From positions 1,054,001 through 1,118,000 of the forward strand of contig JAPFFF010000010.1 of NCBI GenBank assembly GCA_039105265.1: a DNA stretch of 64,000 nucleotides, read 5' to 3'. Shown here one piece after another: positions 1 through 10,994 of this stretch. A model generated the notes under the pieces. The model ran no database searches. It had not been told where the DNA came from and saw only the letters and a list, made by a program, of their open reading frames with translations. A program made the position numbers and the translations under genes. Every line of letters begins with the position of its first letter. The first letter of the stretch is position 1. This DNA is from Tritrichomonas musculus (lineage: Eukaryota > Parabasalia > Tritrichomonadida > Tritrichomonadidae).

Positions 1-289
1 ATTCATGTGCCGCTAAGCCCCGCCTGTATTTGTTCGCCCAGCAATATAGGATGTGGAAAACCGTTGTCATTGGGAGCTTGGACCTAGTAAATATAGATTT
101 AAAGAATATACTTTTGGTGCAGTGGCAGTGGCTGCATTGAAGTCTATAGCCAGTTTCAGCATATTTATCTTTCACCATGTAGTATTTTCCTTTGCAGTTT
201 TCTGTGCTCTCGCATGCTCCATTTACATATAACAGTCCGTTGTTAAGGGCGTAATAAAAAGATGTCATTTCATGTGAGAAAAAGTTCAT
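1..289 (-). CDS. Merlin/IS1595-like transposase N-terminus, cut by the window edge
   Basis: An open frame of about 96 codons starts at 289 and runs off the left end. Near the start it has a zinc-ribbon pattern, two cysteines six residues apart and then CSHCHC, followed by KSIFFKSIF and a helix with ILYCWANKYRRGL. This arrangement (zinc ribbon, then a 'fixed on a small set of substrates' helix) is typical of ISXO2/IS1595-type transposases, whose eukaryotic form is the Merlin superfamily, which is present in trichomonads. The DDE catalytic core would lie beyond the edge, so activity cannot be judged. The block is clearly less A/T-rich than the flanking DNA. The family call is from pattern recall only. 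Confidence 0.55.
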   Translation of the reverse strand, partial: MNFFSHEMTSFYYALNNGLLYVNGACESTENCKGKYYMVKDKYAETGYRLQCSHCHCTKSIFFKSIFTRSKLPMTTVFHILYCWANKYRRGLAAHE

Positions 290-2890
290 ATTATAATATA
301 AATTGTGTTGCATTTGCAAAAGTGATATGACAGTACGATATAAATGTAAAAAAAAAATAAAAAATATTTATTTGAATAAATTGAATGAATATAACGTCAA
401 ATTATTCAAAATTTAAATCATCTTATATAAAAAATTGAATAAGTTTTAAATAAATTTTCTATCTAAAATACGTTAAAATATTTTTTTATGTATATATCTA
501 TTATATAATTAAAAATAAATAGAGCGGTTGTCCATTTGTAAAGTATTGAAAAATATTAAAAAACGCTAATTGGCTAATAATATTTTATATTTGGGGTTGA
601 AATATATTGTTTGCTCAGATATATTCTGTTGATTATGAGAAAAAAAATTTCAATATAAAAATAAAAGTGTTTTAAAAATTTTATATTTCTCACAAAATTA
701 TAGACCCGATTTTCTCTTCATTATTTCATTCCTTTTTATATATTACTTTATTTTTCATATTTTATCTTTTAAGTGTTTACTTGAAAATTGAATTTTTGTA
801 TTATTATTTTTGGTTAATTCAAATTTCCAAATAAATTTCAATTAAATTTTTCAATTTATTCATTTTTTAAAATATTTTTATAATGATACGAAAAGGAGAT
901 ATTGATTTTATAATTATATAAAAAGAAATAATTTATACTACTATTATTGTAATTTTGGATGATTGATAAATTGATTGAATCATAAAAGAAAATATATTTT
1001 TTTTTTTTTAGATAAAAAACTAATTTCCCAGATGCCAGCTATAAATCTTTATTTTATAATCTTTCGTTAAACTTTCCTGATTCACATGCAATTTCTAAAT
1101 CAAGTTTTTCTATCAATATTATCAAATGATCAAAATCGATTATTTTATTTAAATAATTACTTCGATCTTTTAATCACAATTACAACCTTTCCATGTCGTT
1201 CAGGGTGCAAGTCTTCTCAATTTTTCTGATATATCCATTCAAATATTTCATTCAATTGGAATGATAAAGACCTGTTGGCGAAAAAATAAATGATAAAGAC
1301 ACTTTTTGAGCGTAGCTCAAAAAGCGGCTATCTTGTATATATATGAAAAAATGTCTATTTATTTTTGATATATATATATATATATATATAAAAGAAAATT
1401 ACCATAAAAAGTTCAATCACACTAATGTAATTTTATTTTTAGTGTATATATTTAATTGATTAATATATGATGCATTTAATAAACTTTTTATAGTATATAT
1501 ATATTAAAACTCATATTTATTTAAAAGTGTTTTTAGAAAATAATATTTTGTTTGTTATAATATTATCTATTTCAAAAATTTATTTACTTCTCTTTGCTTT
1601 TCTTATGAATTTCGATCATCAATATTGTTAGTCTTGATTTTTATTTTGTATTATTGAGTTTGTACATATAGATACTTAACAAATATTGGATATATGTAAT
1701 GAAATGTATTTCAATAACATCCTGTAATGATAAAATAACGCAAGAGTTTAACAATGTATGTTCATTTATGCAATAATGGATTGAATTTGGTGTTTATCTT
1801 ATTTAAACTTTATAATGTTGCTAATTCTTTCTTAAAGATACATCGAGAAAGAAACTTTTAATTGTTAAATTGACAAAATTGTTTTAATTGGTGTTACAAT
1901 ATAAAGTTGATGTCATTCTAGCAAAAAAAATAAATATATAAGTTCATTATTATACAGACATGATATGGTCTGATGTTTGATGATCCATCCTCCTCATCAA
2001 AAATGAAATAAAACTTAACAAACCATTTACAAGTCTTTTAGATCTCTCAATTTCAATTTCAATTCATCTTTACCTTAATATTTATAGAAACATATTCTTT
2101 CTGATGAAAAAATATTATTTTATCTTATGGATGTAATCGTAATGTGATATTAATCTTTTAAAGTACTTTGACATTCTATTTTTCAGAGGCCCAAAAAATG
2201 AAACTGTTAAACAAAGTCATTTTTAATCTTATTTATAGTAATTTCTGAAGGCAATTGGAAAAGAACATATAAGATTTATAACATCTAATGATAAATATTT
2301 TTACAATGACATTGAAATATGAGCTATGCTCGGTTGAAGAACCTAATATTTCACAGATTTTCAAGTTTTTGAGGAACCATTTTTAAAAACCTGTCTGCAA
2401 TATGCCAAAATACATTAAATATTAATTGAAACAAGTGAGAAACTGAGATAATTGGTAGATTAATTTGTTTATAAATATAATGTAATAAACAATAAGGTCA
2501 ATATACGAAAGGACAATAAGATGTTTGATCTGCAAAGTCAAATAATTCTTGGATCTACAAGAAAAGACTATAAGAAATCAGATTTTATTCATAGTATATT
2601 TACGGAAGTGTACATTTCAAAATCAATTATTCTTCAGATAAACTTAATTAAAAGATCATAAACTTAGTTGGATATGCTAATTGATGCTGAAAACATATAA
2701 CCTTAGCAAATATGTGTATTTGGGATTGATAATCTTTGTTGAAATTAATTTCAACTTTCCAAAAGATATAATTTTTAACCATTATGCAACATTTTAGTTT
2801 GAAGTCTAGTACAGACATTTCATCAATTGTCATTCTTCATTCGATTATACATAAATGAAATGACTAATTAGTACAATTAATAGCACAATC
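290..2890. other. A/T-rich intergenic DNA without recognised genes
   Basis: Long stretch of very A/T-rich sequence with homopolymer runs and a (TA)n tract near 1369-1390. Only short chance frames occur on either strand, and no protein or RNA motif is recognisable. Confidence 0.7.
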
Positions 2891-2895
2891 ATATT

Positions 2896-2983
2896 GAAAG
2901 AGTCTTAACAAAAATGAATTAAGTTTAAATCAATTCAATCAAATACCAATTAAACCATTGTCTAAATCAGAATCATCAGCGAA

Positions 2984-3049
<66 letters not shown>

Positions 3050-3136
3050 TAAACGTGGAAGGAAAAGTAAATATGCTAATAATGAAGAAAGAAAAAAAGC
3101 TAGGAAGACACAACAGAAAGAACATCGTCAACTATA
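2896..3136 (+). pseudogene. Coding remnant with a poly-lysine run
   Basis: A frame open from just after a TGA to a TAG at 3134-3136 has no in-frame ATG. It reads an Ile/Pro/Lys/Ser-rich segment, then about 20 lysines encoded by the 60-nt A tract at 2987-3046, then a basic tail containing RGRKSKYANNEERKKARK. The A tract keeps the same frame on both sides, so the two halves read as one segment. It directly adjoins the older Maverick remnant that begins near 3137 on the other strand, so it may be the tail of a neighbouring gene of that element. The family is not recognised with certainty. Confidence 0.35.
2987..3046. repeat. 60-nt poly-A tract
   Basis: Sixty consecutive A residues, the longest homopolymer in the window. 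They lie inside the lysine-run remnant; tract length is likely unstable. Confidence 0.95.
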
Positions 3137-3329
3137 GAATTCAATCCAAATTCTTGGTCAGTTGAATTCAGTTTATAATATTTAATTGTCATAATTTTTG
3201 ATAATTATTACCAAAATATTTCTTACTTTCTTCTTCAGATATTGATGAATAAACTTTTAGTGAATGCCCATGAATTCTCAAATTTAAACCTTAAATCAAC
3301 ATATTATAATATATTTTTATCATCAGTTA

Positions 3330-3595
3330 GATATGGTAGTGGGTGTTGCACACCACACTACACACATGAAACTTACACTTTTGGTCTATTTTAATAACGA
3401 AAATGACAAAATGACAAAATGACAATCAATTAGCAATGTCATGATTTACGTCTAGTGGCGCGTATATTTAATGTATAACCTCAACGTCAGAGCAGTTGGT
3501 GATGATTTCATGAGTTGCTATCATAAATGATATAACAATGAATGAAATATAATTTATTGATGTCATAAATGAAACGCTTAACTGACCCAATCGAT
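3330..3595 (+). repeat. Left terminal inverted repeat of the Maverick derivative
   Basis: Begins GATATGGTAGTGGGTGTTGC and matches the reverse complement of 5075-5328 almost base for base, ending near ACTGACCCA. It differs from the right arm by one extra 8-bp AAAATGAC unit and a few substitutions. The reading frame of the first small protein starts inside it. Confidence 0.85.
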
Positions 3596-5074
3596 TACAC
3601 ACCAATACCAAAAGAATACGTGTTCTTCAGGGAAGATGGAAAGCAAGACAATGACAGACCAAATAGATTTTTTTTTAATTTGCCAGCTGATTGGTGTACT
3701 GCAGACAAAGGAGAGACAATTATTTGCTTTCGTACAATATGGATGTTAGCGAGACGTCGTAAATTGGAATTCAATATCAAAGTCAATATTTCAGAAATAA
3801 CACATCGAAAGTGAGTCAAGTTGAATGTTATTTTGTTTCATGGCTATCAACAGACAAGGATTTGAGAGAAATATGGAAAGATATGAATGAACAATTGAAT
3901 ATCGCTTTTAGACATTACAATAATTATCAATGGAAAGAAGGTTATCCAAAGTTTTTCTTTAATGATGAAGAGATACCCGAGATGTATATCAAAAATCAAA
4001 AACGAATTAAAGATGTTCAAATGGATGGATATTATGACTACAACAAAAAGACATTCATTGAAACTATTTATTCAGCAGCGAATGAACTAAAGGAAGATGA
4101 AGTAGATGAAGATGATAAAAATAAATTGTGTAATGTTGAAATAGCTATTAAATTTAAATATAGACATTATGACAAAAATAACAAAGAACAGTATAACGAA
4201 CCACATGTGAAATGCGATTTTGCGGATATCATGAATGTTGGCTTTGAGCCATTTCAAAATGACCCAAACAATTATTTGGACATCACTGATGACAAGGTTG
4301 AAGAAAAATGGATGAAAGAAATTAAATTTGAGAATGTATGGTATAGACACAGTTGCAAAGTGTATTCATCAATAGCTGAAGAGACAAGCAAGGGATATGT
4401 TGGAAATAGTTATCAATTTTTCTCGCCAATCAAATATTTCAAATTGAATTCTACTGACCAAATATTTTGGATTGAGTTTTATAGTGGTCGTAATTATAAA
4501 ATGTAAAATTATTACCAGTTACTGAAAGTTTTATGATTGAAATGCAGATGATGAATCATCAGAAGTTGTTATATATATAAAATGACTTTCAAGTCAATTG
4601 AAGATTTATATAATCGTTATCCATGGCGGACACCATCAAAAATTGTACAACTAGCGAAAAGATATGGATTTAATGAAAAGGAAGCAAGAGAATATTTGAA
4701 AAATAATATCATTCATGATGTAGTACCAGACAAACCAAAATATATGAACATCTATTCAAAACATTCTGGAGGATATCAAATGGACACGTTCATTAATAAC
4801 AGACGAAAGAATTAAATTATTTGATGTTCATTAATATCAACACACGCAAAGCTTACAGTTATCCATTGGTTGGGAAAGGAGCAAAAACAATAATTGAAGC
4901 ATTTAATAAATTCATTGATGATGTCAAAAATGTATATTTAACGTTTCATCAGTAAACATTTTTATTTTTGTCTCTTCTTTCAATTTCTTCATTTGTTGAC
5001 TCAATGTCTTATCATCTCGTTTCAACTGAACACTCAATGGTTGAAAATAAATTAATTCGATTCGCTCGTAATCG

Positions 5075-5328
5075 TATGGGTCAGTTAAGCGTTTCATTTA
5101 TGACATCAATAAATTATATTTCATTCATTGTTATATCATTTATGATAGCAACTCATGAAATCATCACCAACTGCTCTGACGTTGAGGTTATACATTAAAT
5201 ATACGCGCTACTAGACGTAAAACATGACATTGCTAATTGATTGTCATTTTGTCATTTTCGTTATTAAAATAGACCAAAAGTGTAAGTTTCATGTGTGTAG
5301 TGTGGTGTGCAACACCCACTACCATATC
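5075..5328 (-). repeat. Right terminal inverted repeat of the Maverick derivative
   Basis: Inverted partner of 3330-3595. An inward frame on the minus strand starts at 5097 with MKRLTDP, the same start as the frame at the left end, and then diverges into a lysine-rich helical stretch of roughly 57 codons. Confidence 0.85.
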
Positions 5329-5480
5329 CAACTTCATCTATATCTTCATTTTCACTTATTTCATTTGCTGCTGAGTAAATGGTTTCAATAAATATCTTCT
5401 TATTATAATCATAGCATTCATCCATTTGAACATCTCTGATTTGTTTTTGATTTATTATATAAATTTCTGATTAAAACTTT

Positions 5481-7930
5481 GAATTAATTCAATTTAAATC
5501 TCAAAAAATCGAATAAAACCTCAACTAATTTTGATTGATTTTTTTAGTTTTCTCAAGTTTTCTAGTTATACAAATACAAGATATCATTTATTATATATTT
5601 GTAATAAAGTGCCATCATTTATAAGAAACAAATTATATTTAAAGTTTATAAACTTTATATTATTTGAAAAATATCAAGCTTTGTTTTAAGCTCTTCTTTT
5701 TGCCAAAAAAATTTATTTCTGTTTATACGTTTATTTTTATATCGGTATTTTATGAGCACATCGTCACCTCGAAGAAAAAAAGTCAGGCATAAAAAGTGAC
5801 AACTAACAAGACAACTCTATTTTCACCTAATAAATGCATATAAAATACTATTTAATTCATATACATAATGTATTTTCAATTAATACTTAGTATTAATCTC
5901 ATGTATAGTTTATTATATCTTTTGAATATTTAAAATTCAAATATAAAAAGTTTTAATAAATATTTGAAAATTTCTTTTGAATTTCAAAGTTTGAAATAGT
6001 ATTTCCACTTTTATCTTTAATAAGGTGGTATATCATAACTATGTTACTTTATTTTCTTTGTTATTCATGAAGATAATGTTGAAAAATCAATTTGAAAAAA
6101 ATTTTCACAATATCAATCATCATTTCAAAGTTTATATTTATTGTTGATACTAAAAGATTAAATAAATTTTATACAGAGTGTTGCTGTTATTTTGCTGTTA
6201 TCTTTCCATAATTAATTTTTATTCCTTTTTATATATAAAATAATTGAAAAAAAAAAAAGATTTGTATCAGCAATACATCCAAATGATTATTATATTTGTT
6301 TTTCAATTGTAAATACATTTTAAACAAATTTCATTTGGTATTACTTTGATATTTTTATCAAGACTCAGATTGCTTTGATTTAATTATATATTAAATATTT
6401 TTTATAATAATTTCAAAAAGATTAAATAAGCTATCTTCTATATTAGTACCAGAAATACTTTGAATTTTAACTACTAATTAAATTACATTTGTATTTTTTT
6501 TTAATGATTAACTATCATATATAAAATTTTCATATTAACTTTTTTATTATCTTGATTTTGCTAGATATTATTGTATCAGAAACATTTACACTATAATTCA
6601 AATCAACATATCATTTATCATCTCGTGATTTGATTATTCTTGACTTTCTCAATTTCATCAAAAAGTGATCGAATTTTAGCTTTGTACGGAAAAATTAAAA
6701 TTGTTTGATTTCGGGCCATTCATATGCTTTAAAAATTTGCTTTTTTTTTTTTGTTGAATCATATATTTATTAAAGAAATGTATCATCAAAACATTTAGGT
6801 GCAGATGCATTACCAAGTGAATAAATTAAATTGTAATTCAGATCGTATTACATAAAATGGTTCAGGGTATTTAACACTCTTAAATTTCACTATTTCTTGA
6901 ATTGTTAAATGAATGAAGAATCATTCTGGTTTGCTATTAAAAATTATTATATAATCTATTGATATAAATTTTGTGGTTATTATTGTAATTTCTTTGAACA
7001 GTTTAAAGAAAATCATATTTATATTTGAATGTAGCTATTTTGAATGATATTTAATTTTTCTGATAAAAATAAAAAAAATATAGTATTTTACAAAATGAAT
7101 AATTAGAAAGAAATATCCATAATATTCAGATTATTTTGGTAAAGAAATGGATATATTCGATTTTCAATCAGATATTTCTATTTTTTTATTTTAATTCAAT
7201 ATTTTTTATTTGAATGCTTATCCACTTTAGCTCAGAAAAAAAAAATAAAAATTGAGAAAAAAGCAAAATTTATTCAATATTTTGAAAGCCTTAAGAAAAT
7301 ATCTTTTTTTTTTTGAGACCATGCATAGAAAAAGTTTCCAAAGTATTCAATTTGTCTGTTTTCCTTGATCAGTACCAAATATTTAAATTCTTGAAGAAAA
7401 AAGAAAAGCTTATTTCGTTAAATTTTTTTTTTTTTTTTTTTTTTTAATTTTGGGTAACTTATTTTTAGACAATCAGTATATGTGTTTGTTTATTGTTAGA
7501 ATTGTTTTAGATTTTTATATGGAAATTATTAAAATAAAATCATTGATTTTTGATTAAAATATTCTGATATTATTTGGTCAAAAAAAAAAAAAAAAAAAAA
7601 CATTGAAAAAATAATGATCGCATAAAACCGTCTCATTTATTAAAATGTTTGTTTTTCCTAACTTTCTTATATTTTCTTAAGTTATTTTTCGGGTGGTCAA
7701 AATTGATAAATGCGCATTTTTTTAAAAAATAGGCCACAATTTGTTTCAATGAGTTGTAAAATAGGCCAATTTAAATTCGATAAATAAAGTTATAAATTAG
7801 CAATTGAAAATACTTTATCAGATTATTTATATATTAATATATATTAAGTATGCTATAGTATTAAATTGAATATATGCTTTATAATTTTTTTGGTATAATT
7901 ATTGGAAGAATTCCAAAAAATGGGTCAAAT
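5481..7930. other. A/T-rich intergenic DNA
   Basis: Very A/T-rich with many poly-A and poly-T runs (for example near 7423-7445 and 7581-7600). No reading frame with recognisable protein features and no RNA gene seen. Confidence 0.7.
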
Positions 7931-8255
7931 TGACTTTCATTTGTTTTTGCTTGGAAGTGGATTTGGAGCTCTTCTCGTTGAACAAGTTATAATTGTTTGA
8001 ATTCATGATTTCAAAAATGTTGGAAATGATGGAAGTTCAACTGGTGATGATAACAAGCATCTAACAATAAATTTATGAACCCATCCAGCTTGAAAAAAGG
8101 GCTCCAGTTGAATCATTTTTCAAACTGAACTTTGGAATAAGCATCATTGAGGATGAAGATCAATGCGATTTCAAATGAGTAAATGTCCACATAATTTTCA
8201 TCACTTCCTTCAAAAAATTTTGGTGCCATGAGACTAAGTTAGCCAACGCCTTTTT
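7931..8255 (-). pseudogene. Decayed protein-kinase C-lobe fragment
   Basis: The minus strand reads LSLMAPKFFEG then a segment like ENYVDIYSFEIALIFIL. This is the activation-loop APE motif followed by the D-x-YSFG helix of the large trichomonad kinase families. Several stops interrupt the frame and no N-lobe is found upstream, so it is a dead C-lobe piece. It sits downstream of the Hsp70-like gene with no apparent link to it. Confidence 0.5.
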
Positions 8256-8504
8256 CATTATAAATTTATAATTAATTATAAATGCATTATTTTATGAAGA
8301 ATTTGAATTACAAAATGATCATTAATCTTTAAATAACTATTTTAATTAAAATAAATAAATAAATAATGAATCGTTAAATCATTTGCCATTTATCAAATTG
8401 ATAAACTTTCCCAAATGATTTATCTTAAATTCTTAATAAAAAACAGAATGAATCAAATATTAAAATTTTTAATGAAACCACACTATTTGCATTAAAATAT
8501 ATTT

Positions 8505-10847
8505 TCAACAAATAAGACATTTCCTTTTCTTTTTATCTTTCTTTTCTTGAAACTCATTTTCTTCAAAAGCTTCATTTTGATTTTGTTGTTCAATATACAT
8601 GTTTTTTGCCTTCTTCTCCTTTTTATATAATTCTTTATTTTCTTTATTAAAATTATCTTCAATCATTGGCAAGTTTTTTTCATTTGATTTTTTATTCTGA
8701 CTTTTGTTTGACCAGATATCATCTTCAAGGAAATTATCGAATTTATTTGATTGGCATGCATAAGAAGAATTATTGAAATTTGAGAAATAGTCATTATTAT
8801 TGTTATTATTATTACTTGTACTTTTTAGTTCTTTTTTGGTGCAACGTCGAGAGTTTGAAATATTAGGATCAACATTATAATATTTAGAATATGTATGATT
8901 TTGTTGAGTTGTACTCTTTTTTTGTGAGTATATTTGGGAATTATTATTTCTTGAACTATAGTAAGGTTGCTGATAATTATAAACCATATCACTATGATTT
9001 TGTGGTTGATTTTGATTTGTATTTGAGTATACTTCGTAATTAATGTTTGCTTGATACGAATTATTCGAAGAGTAATAACTATAATTTCCAGAATAATTAT
9101 AATTCGAATGAGGTTGGGAATAGTTTTGATAATTTTGATTATAATTGTTTATATAATTTGGATATTGTGAATTATTATAAGTAGAATCTGCATTTTGGTT
9201 ATAATAATTATTCGAATATGAAATTGAGTACTCAGAAGCATCTTTTGAATTTTGTTCAAGTTGATCTAATCCAAAATGCTTTTTAATTTTATCTTCATGT
9301 GTTACAATTTCTATTGTTATTATTTTATCCAAAGATATTTCTACTTTTATTTGAATCTGGCTAAGAGGACTAATGTTATCAATATTTTCATATGGCAACT
9401 TTATAACATCAATCATATCACTGTGTTTTGTTTCTACATTGGCATATATGGGAATATCTCCATTTTGAGTAAAAAGATTAATCGTATAGAATTTTTTACA
9501 ATATTTATATGGTATTTGGCACTTATAAGGAATTAACAAATCATATGCATTATTTATGTATTTAATTCCAATAGAAATATAACAGACACCAATGTTTTGA
9601 ATTTTGTTAATCATTATTTCATTAGTATCATCATATTGATTAAAATCTTGATCTAGAGGTTCATTTGTAATTATTTCTTCTAAGCTTGTTTTTGAACCAA
9701 CTATACATGCTCCATATACTACTGCTTCTTCAGGATCAACTCCTTGATATGAATCTATGTCATCATTAATATATTTCAGTAATATATCATGTATCTTGGG
9801 TATATATGTTGATCCTCCCACAAGAATAATACTATCTATATCATTTCTGTCAAAGTTTTGCGATTTTAATACTTTTTCTATTGGTAAAATACATCGCTCA
9901 AAGAGATGATTTGTGATTTCATAAAATTTTTCTCTCGTTAGAGATATTTTTAAATCTTCGCTTTCATTATTACTTTCAATAATGATATCGCAAGAATTGG
10001 AAGAGGAGAGAGCAATTTTAGCTTCTTCACTTTTCTGATAGATTTTTTCAATAATGTTATTGGTAAATTCTTTGTTTGGGTATTTATTTTTCATCTCTTT
10101 GATCACATATTTACTTAAACAATCATCCCAATCTCGTCCTCCGAGAAATTTATCACCATCTTCTGCCAAATGTTTGTAACAACCATTTTGCATTTCAATT
10201 AATGAAATATCTAGTGTTCCAGCTCCAAGATCAAATATGAGGATTTTCTTGTTCTTCTTTATTTCTTCTTCTTCATAACTCATAAACTCATATGCGATTG
10301 AAGCAGCAATTGGTTCGTTGATGAAACGTACAATTTGCAAACCAGCATATTCAGCTGCCTTTTCTAATTCATCAGTTTGAAATTTTGTAAAAGTTGCAGG
10401 AATCGTTACAACAATTTTGTTTGTTTTTATCTTTGATCTTTTATTTGCCATATCTACCAAATTTTTTAAAATTAATCCTGATATCTGATAAGGATAATAT
10501 TCAACTGTTTCTCCATCAATATCGATAGATATTTTGATTTTATTGGTTTTTTCTTCTCCATATGTTTTAAATTGCCATATATCTCGTAGTTCTACTATTT
10601 CAGGGTCATCATAATTATGTCCAAGCATTCTTTTGGTATCATAAATAAATCTTTCAGGATTGCTTGGTGCTAACTTCTTGGCTAATGAACCAAATACCCA
10701 TTCGTCTTTATTTTTGAGAAAAGCAACTGATGGGATTGCTTTATTTTGGGTTATATCAGATATAATTTCAATCCCTCTTTTTTTGAAGAAGCCAATCAAT
10801 GATCTTGATGTACCAAAATCAACCCCATAAATATACAATGTTGACAT
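8505..10847 (-). CDS. Hsp70-like protein with a Tyr/Asn-rich tail and C-terminal CaaX box
   Basis: 780 aa. The ATPase domain fills about residues 1-385: phosphate-1 YGVDFGTS near 7-14, INEPIAASIAYE near 157-168, phosphate-2 FDLGAGTLDISL near 204, and adenosine motif ILVGGSTYIPKI near 339. A poorly conserved beta substrate domain follows to about 530. From about 540 to 660 the chain is dominated by Tyr, Asn, Gln and Ser, like prion-type domains. The tail becomes Lys/Glu-rich and ends KKDKKKRKCLIC, a polybasic stretch plus a CaaX signal suited to farnesylation. There is no EEVD or KDEL. The gene is divergent from a second Hsp70-like gene across a 164-bp promoter, and an initiator TCATTT lies 7 nt upstream. 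It is probably a membrane-tethered, non-canonical Hsp70; the prenylation is inferred. Confidence 0.85.
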   Translation of the reverse strand: MSTLYIYGVDFGTSRSLIGFFKKRGIEIISDITQNKAIPSVAFLKNKDEWVFGSLAKKLAPSNPERFIYDTKRMLGHNYDDPEIVELRDIWQFKTYGEEKTNKIKISIDIDGETVEYYPYQISGLILKNLVDMANKRSKIKTNKIVVTIPATFTKFQTDELEKAAEYAGLQIVRFINEPIAASIAYEFMSYEEEEIKKNKKILIFDLGAGTLDISLIEMQNGCYKHLAEDGDKFLGGRDWDDCLSKYVIKEMKNKYPNKEFTNNIIEKIYQKSEEAKIALSSSNSCDIIIESNNESEDLKISLTREKFYEITNHLFERCILPIEKVLKSQNFDRNDIDSIILVGGSTYIPKIHDILLKYINDDIDSYQGVDPEEAVVYGACIVGSKTSLEEIITNEPLDQDFNQYDDTNEIMINKIQNIGVCYISIGIKYINNAYDLLIPYKCQIPYKYCKKFYTINLFTQNGDIPIYANVETKHSDMIDVIKLPYENIDNISPLSQIQIKVEISLDKIITIEIVTHEDKIKKHFGLDQLEQNSKDASEYSISYSNNYYNQNADSTYNNSQYPNYINNYNQNYQNYSQPHSNYNYSGNYSYYSSNNSYQANINYEVYSNTNQNQPQNHSDMVYNYQQPYYSSRNNNSQIYSQKKSTTQQNHTYSKYYNVDPNISNSRRCTKKELKSTSNNNNNNNDYFSNFNNSSYACQSNKFDNFLEDDIWSNKSQNKKSNEKNLPMIEDNFNKENKELYKKEKKAKNMYIEQQNQNEAFEENEFQEKKDKKKRKCLIC

Positions 10848-10850
10848 ATA

Positions 10851-10856
10851 AAATGA
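10851..10856 (-). promoter_or_regulatory. Initiator of the minus-strand Hsp70-like gene
   Basis: TCATTT on the minus strand, its A about 7 nt before the ATG, matches the trichomonad TCA(C/T)(T/A) initiator and supports the chosen start. Confidence 0.55.
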
Positions 10857-10878
10857 TATGAAATTTATTTAATATTTT

Positions 10879-10988
10879 TTTTTGGAAAATTTTCATTTTG
10901 GAAAATTTAAATTTTGGAAAATTTTCATTTTGGAAAATTTAAATTTTGGAAAAAAATAATATTTGATTTATATTCCATTTTGGAAAAT
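10879..10988. promoter_or_regulatory. Shared Hsp70 promoter with phased TTTTGGAAAA boxes
   Basis: Six copies of a (T)TTTGGAAAA palindrome lie between the two divergent Hsp70-like genes. The central GG falls at 10884, 10900, 10916, 10932 and 10948, exactly 16 bp apart, and again at 10982 (34 bp on). The first four boxes form two 32-bp tandem units. The boxes contain GAA and TTC halves but not the canonical nGAAnnTTCn heat-shock spacing. A shared regulatory role for both genes is inference. Confidence 0.6.
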
Positions 10989-10994
10989 ATTTTC

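Larger units (their letters stand above)
3330..5328 (+). mobile_element. Short Maverick/Polinton derivative with terminal inverted repeats
   Basis: About 2.0 kb bounded by near-identical inverted repeats of roughly 265 bp (see separate entries). Typical Mavericks are 15 kb or more, so this is an internally deleted copy. Parts in order are an 81-codon frame starting inside the left repeat (3569-3814), a 231-codon frame (3811-4506) of unknown function, and an integrase N-terminal-like segment (4582-4815) ending in KYMNIYSKHSGGYQMDTFIN, followed by DNA resembling the start of the integrase core (about 4816-4950). The Maverick call rests on the integrase-like segment. It looks broken, with a few breaks. 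The repeats are nearly identical, so it is fairly young. Confidence 0.65.
3137..5480 (-). mobile_element. Older Maverick/Polinton remnant, split by a nested younger copy
   Basis: Reading the minus strand, the flanks 5329 to about 5480 and 3137 to about 3329 both match the 231-codon frame of the nested element at 3330-5328. The right flank matches its middle (a segment resembling NQKQIRDVQMD and FIETIYSAAN) and the left flank matches its end. This is one copy of the same gene, interrupted by the younger element. It is broken, with several breaks and some loss at the insertion point, and more diverged than the nested copy, hence older. Family assignment follows from the nested copy. Confidence 0.6.

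Noticed and set aside
2648-2833. 61-codon minus-strand frame in A/T-rich DNA
   Set aside because: Chance frame without protein features or initiator.
3595-4350. Minus-strand frames inside the Maverick derivative
   Set aside because: Opposite to the longer plus-strand parts and of low complexity; not supported as genes.
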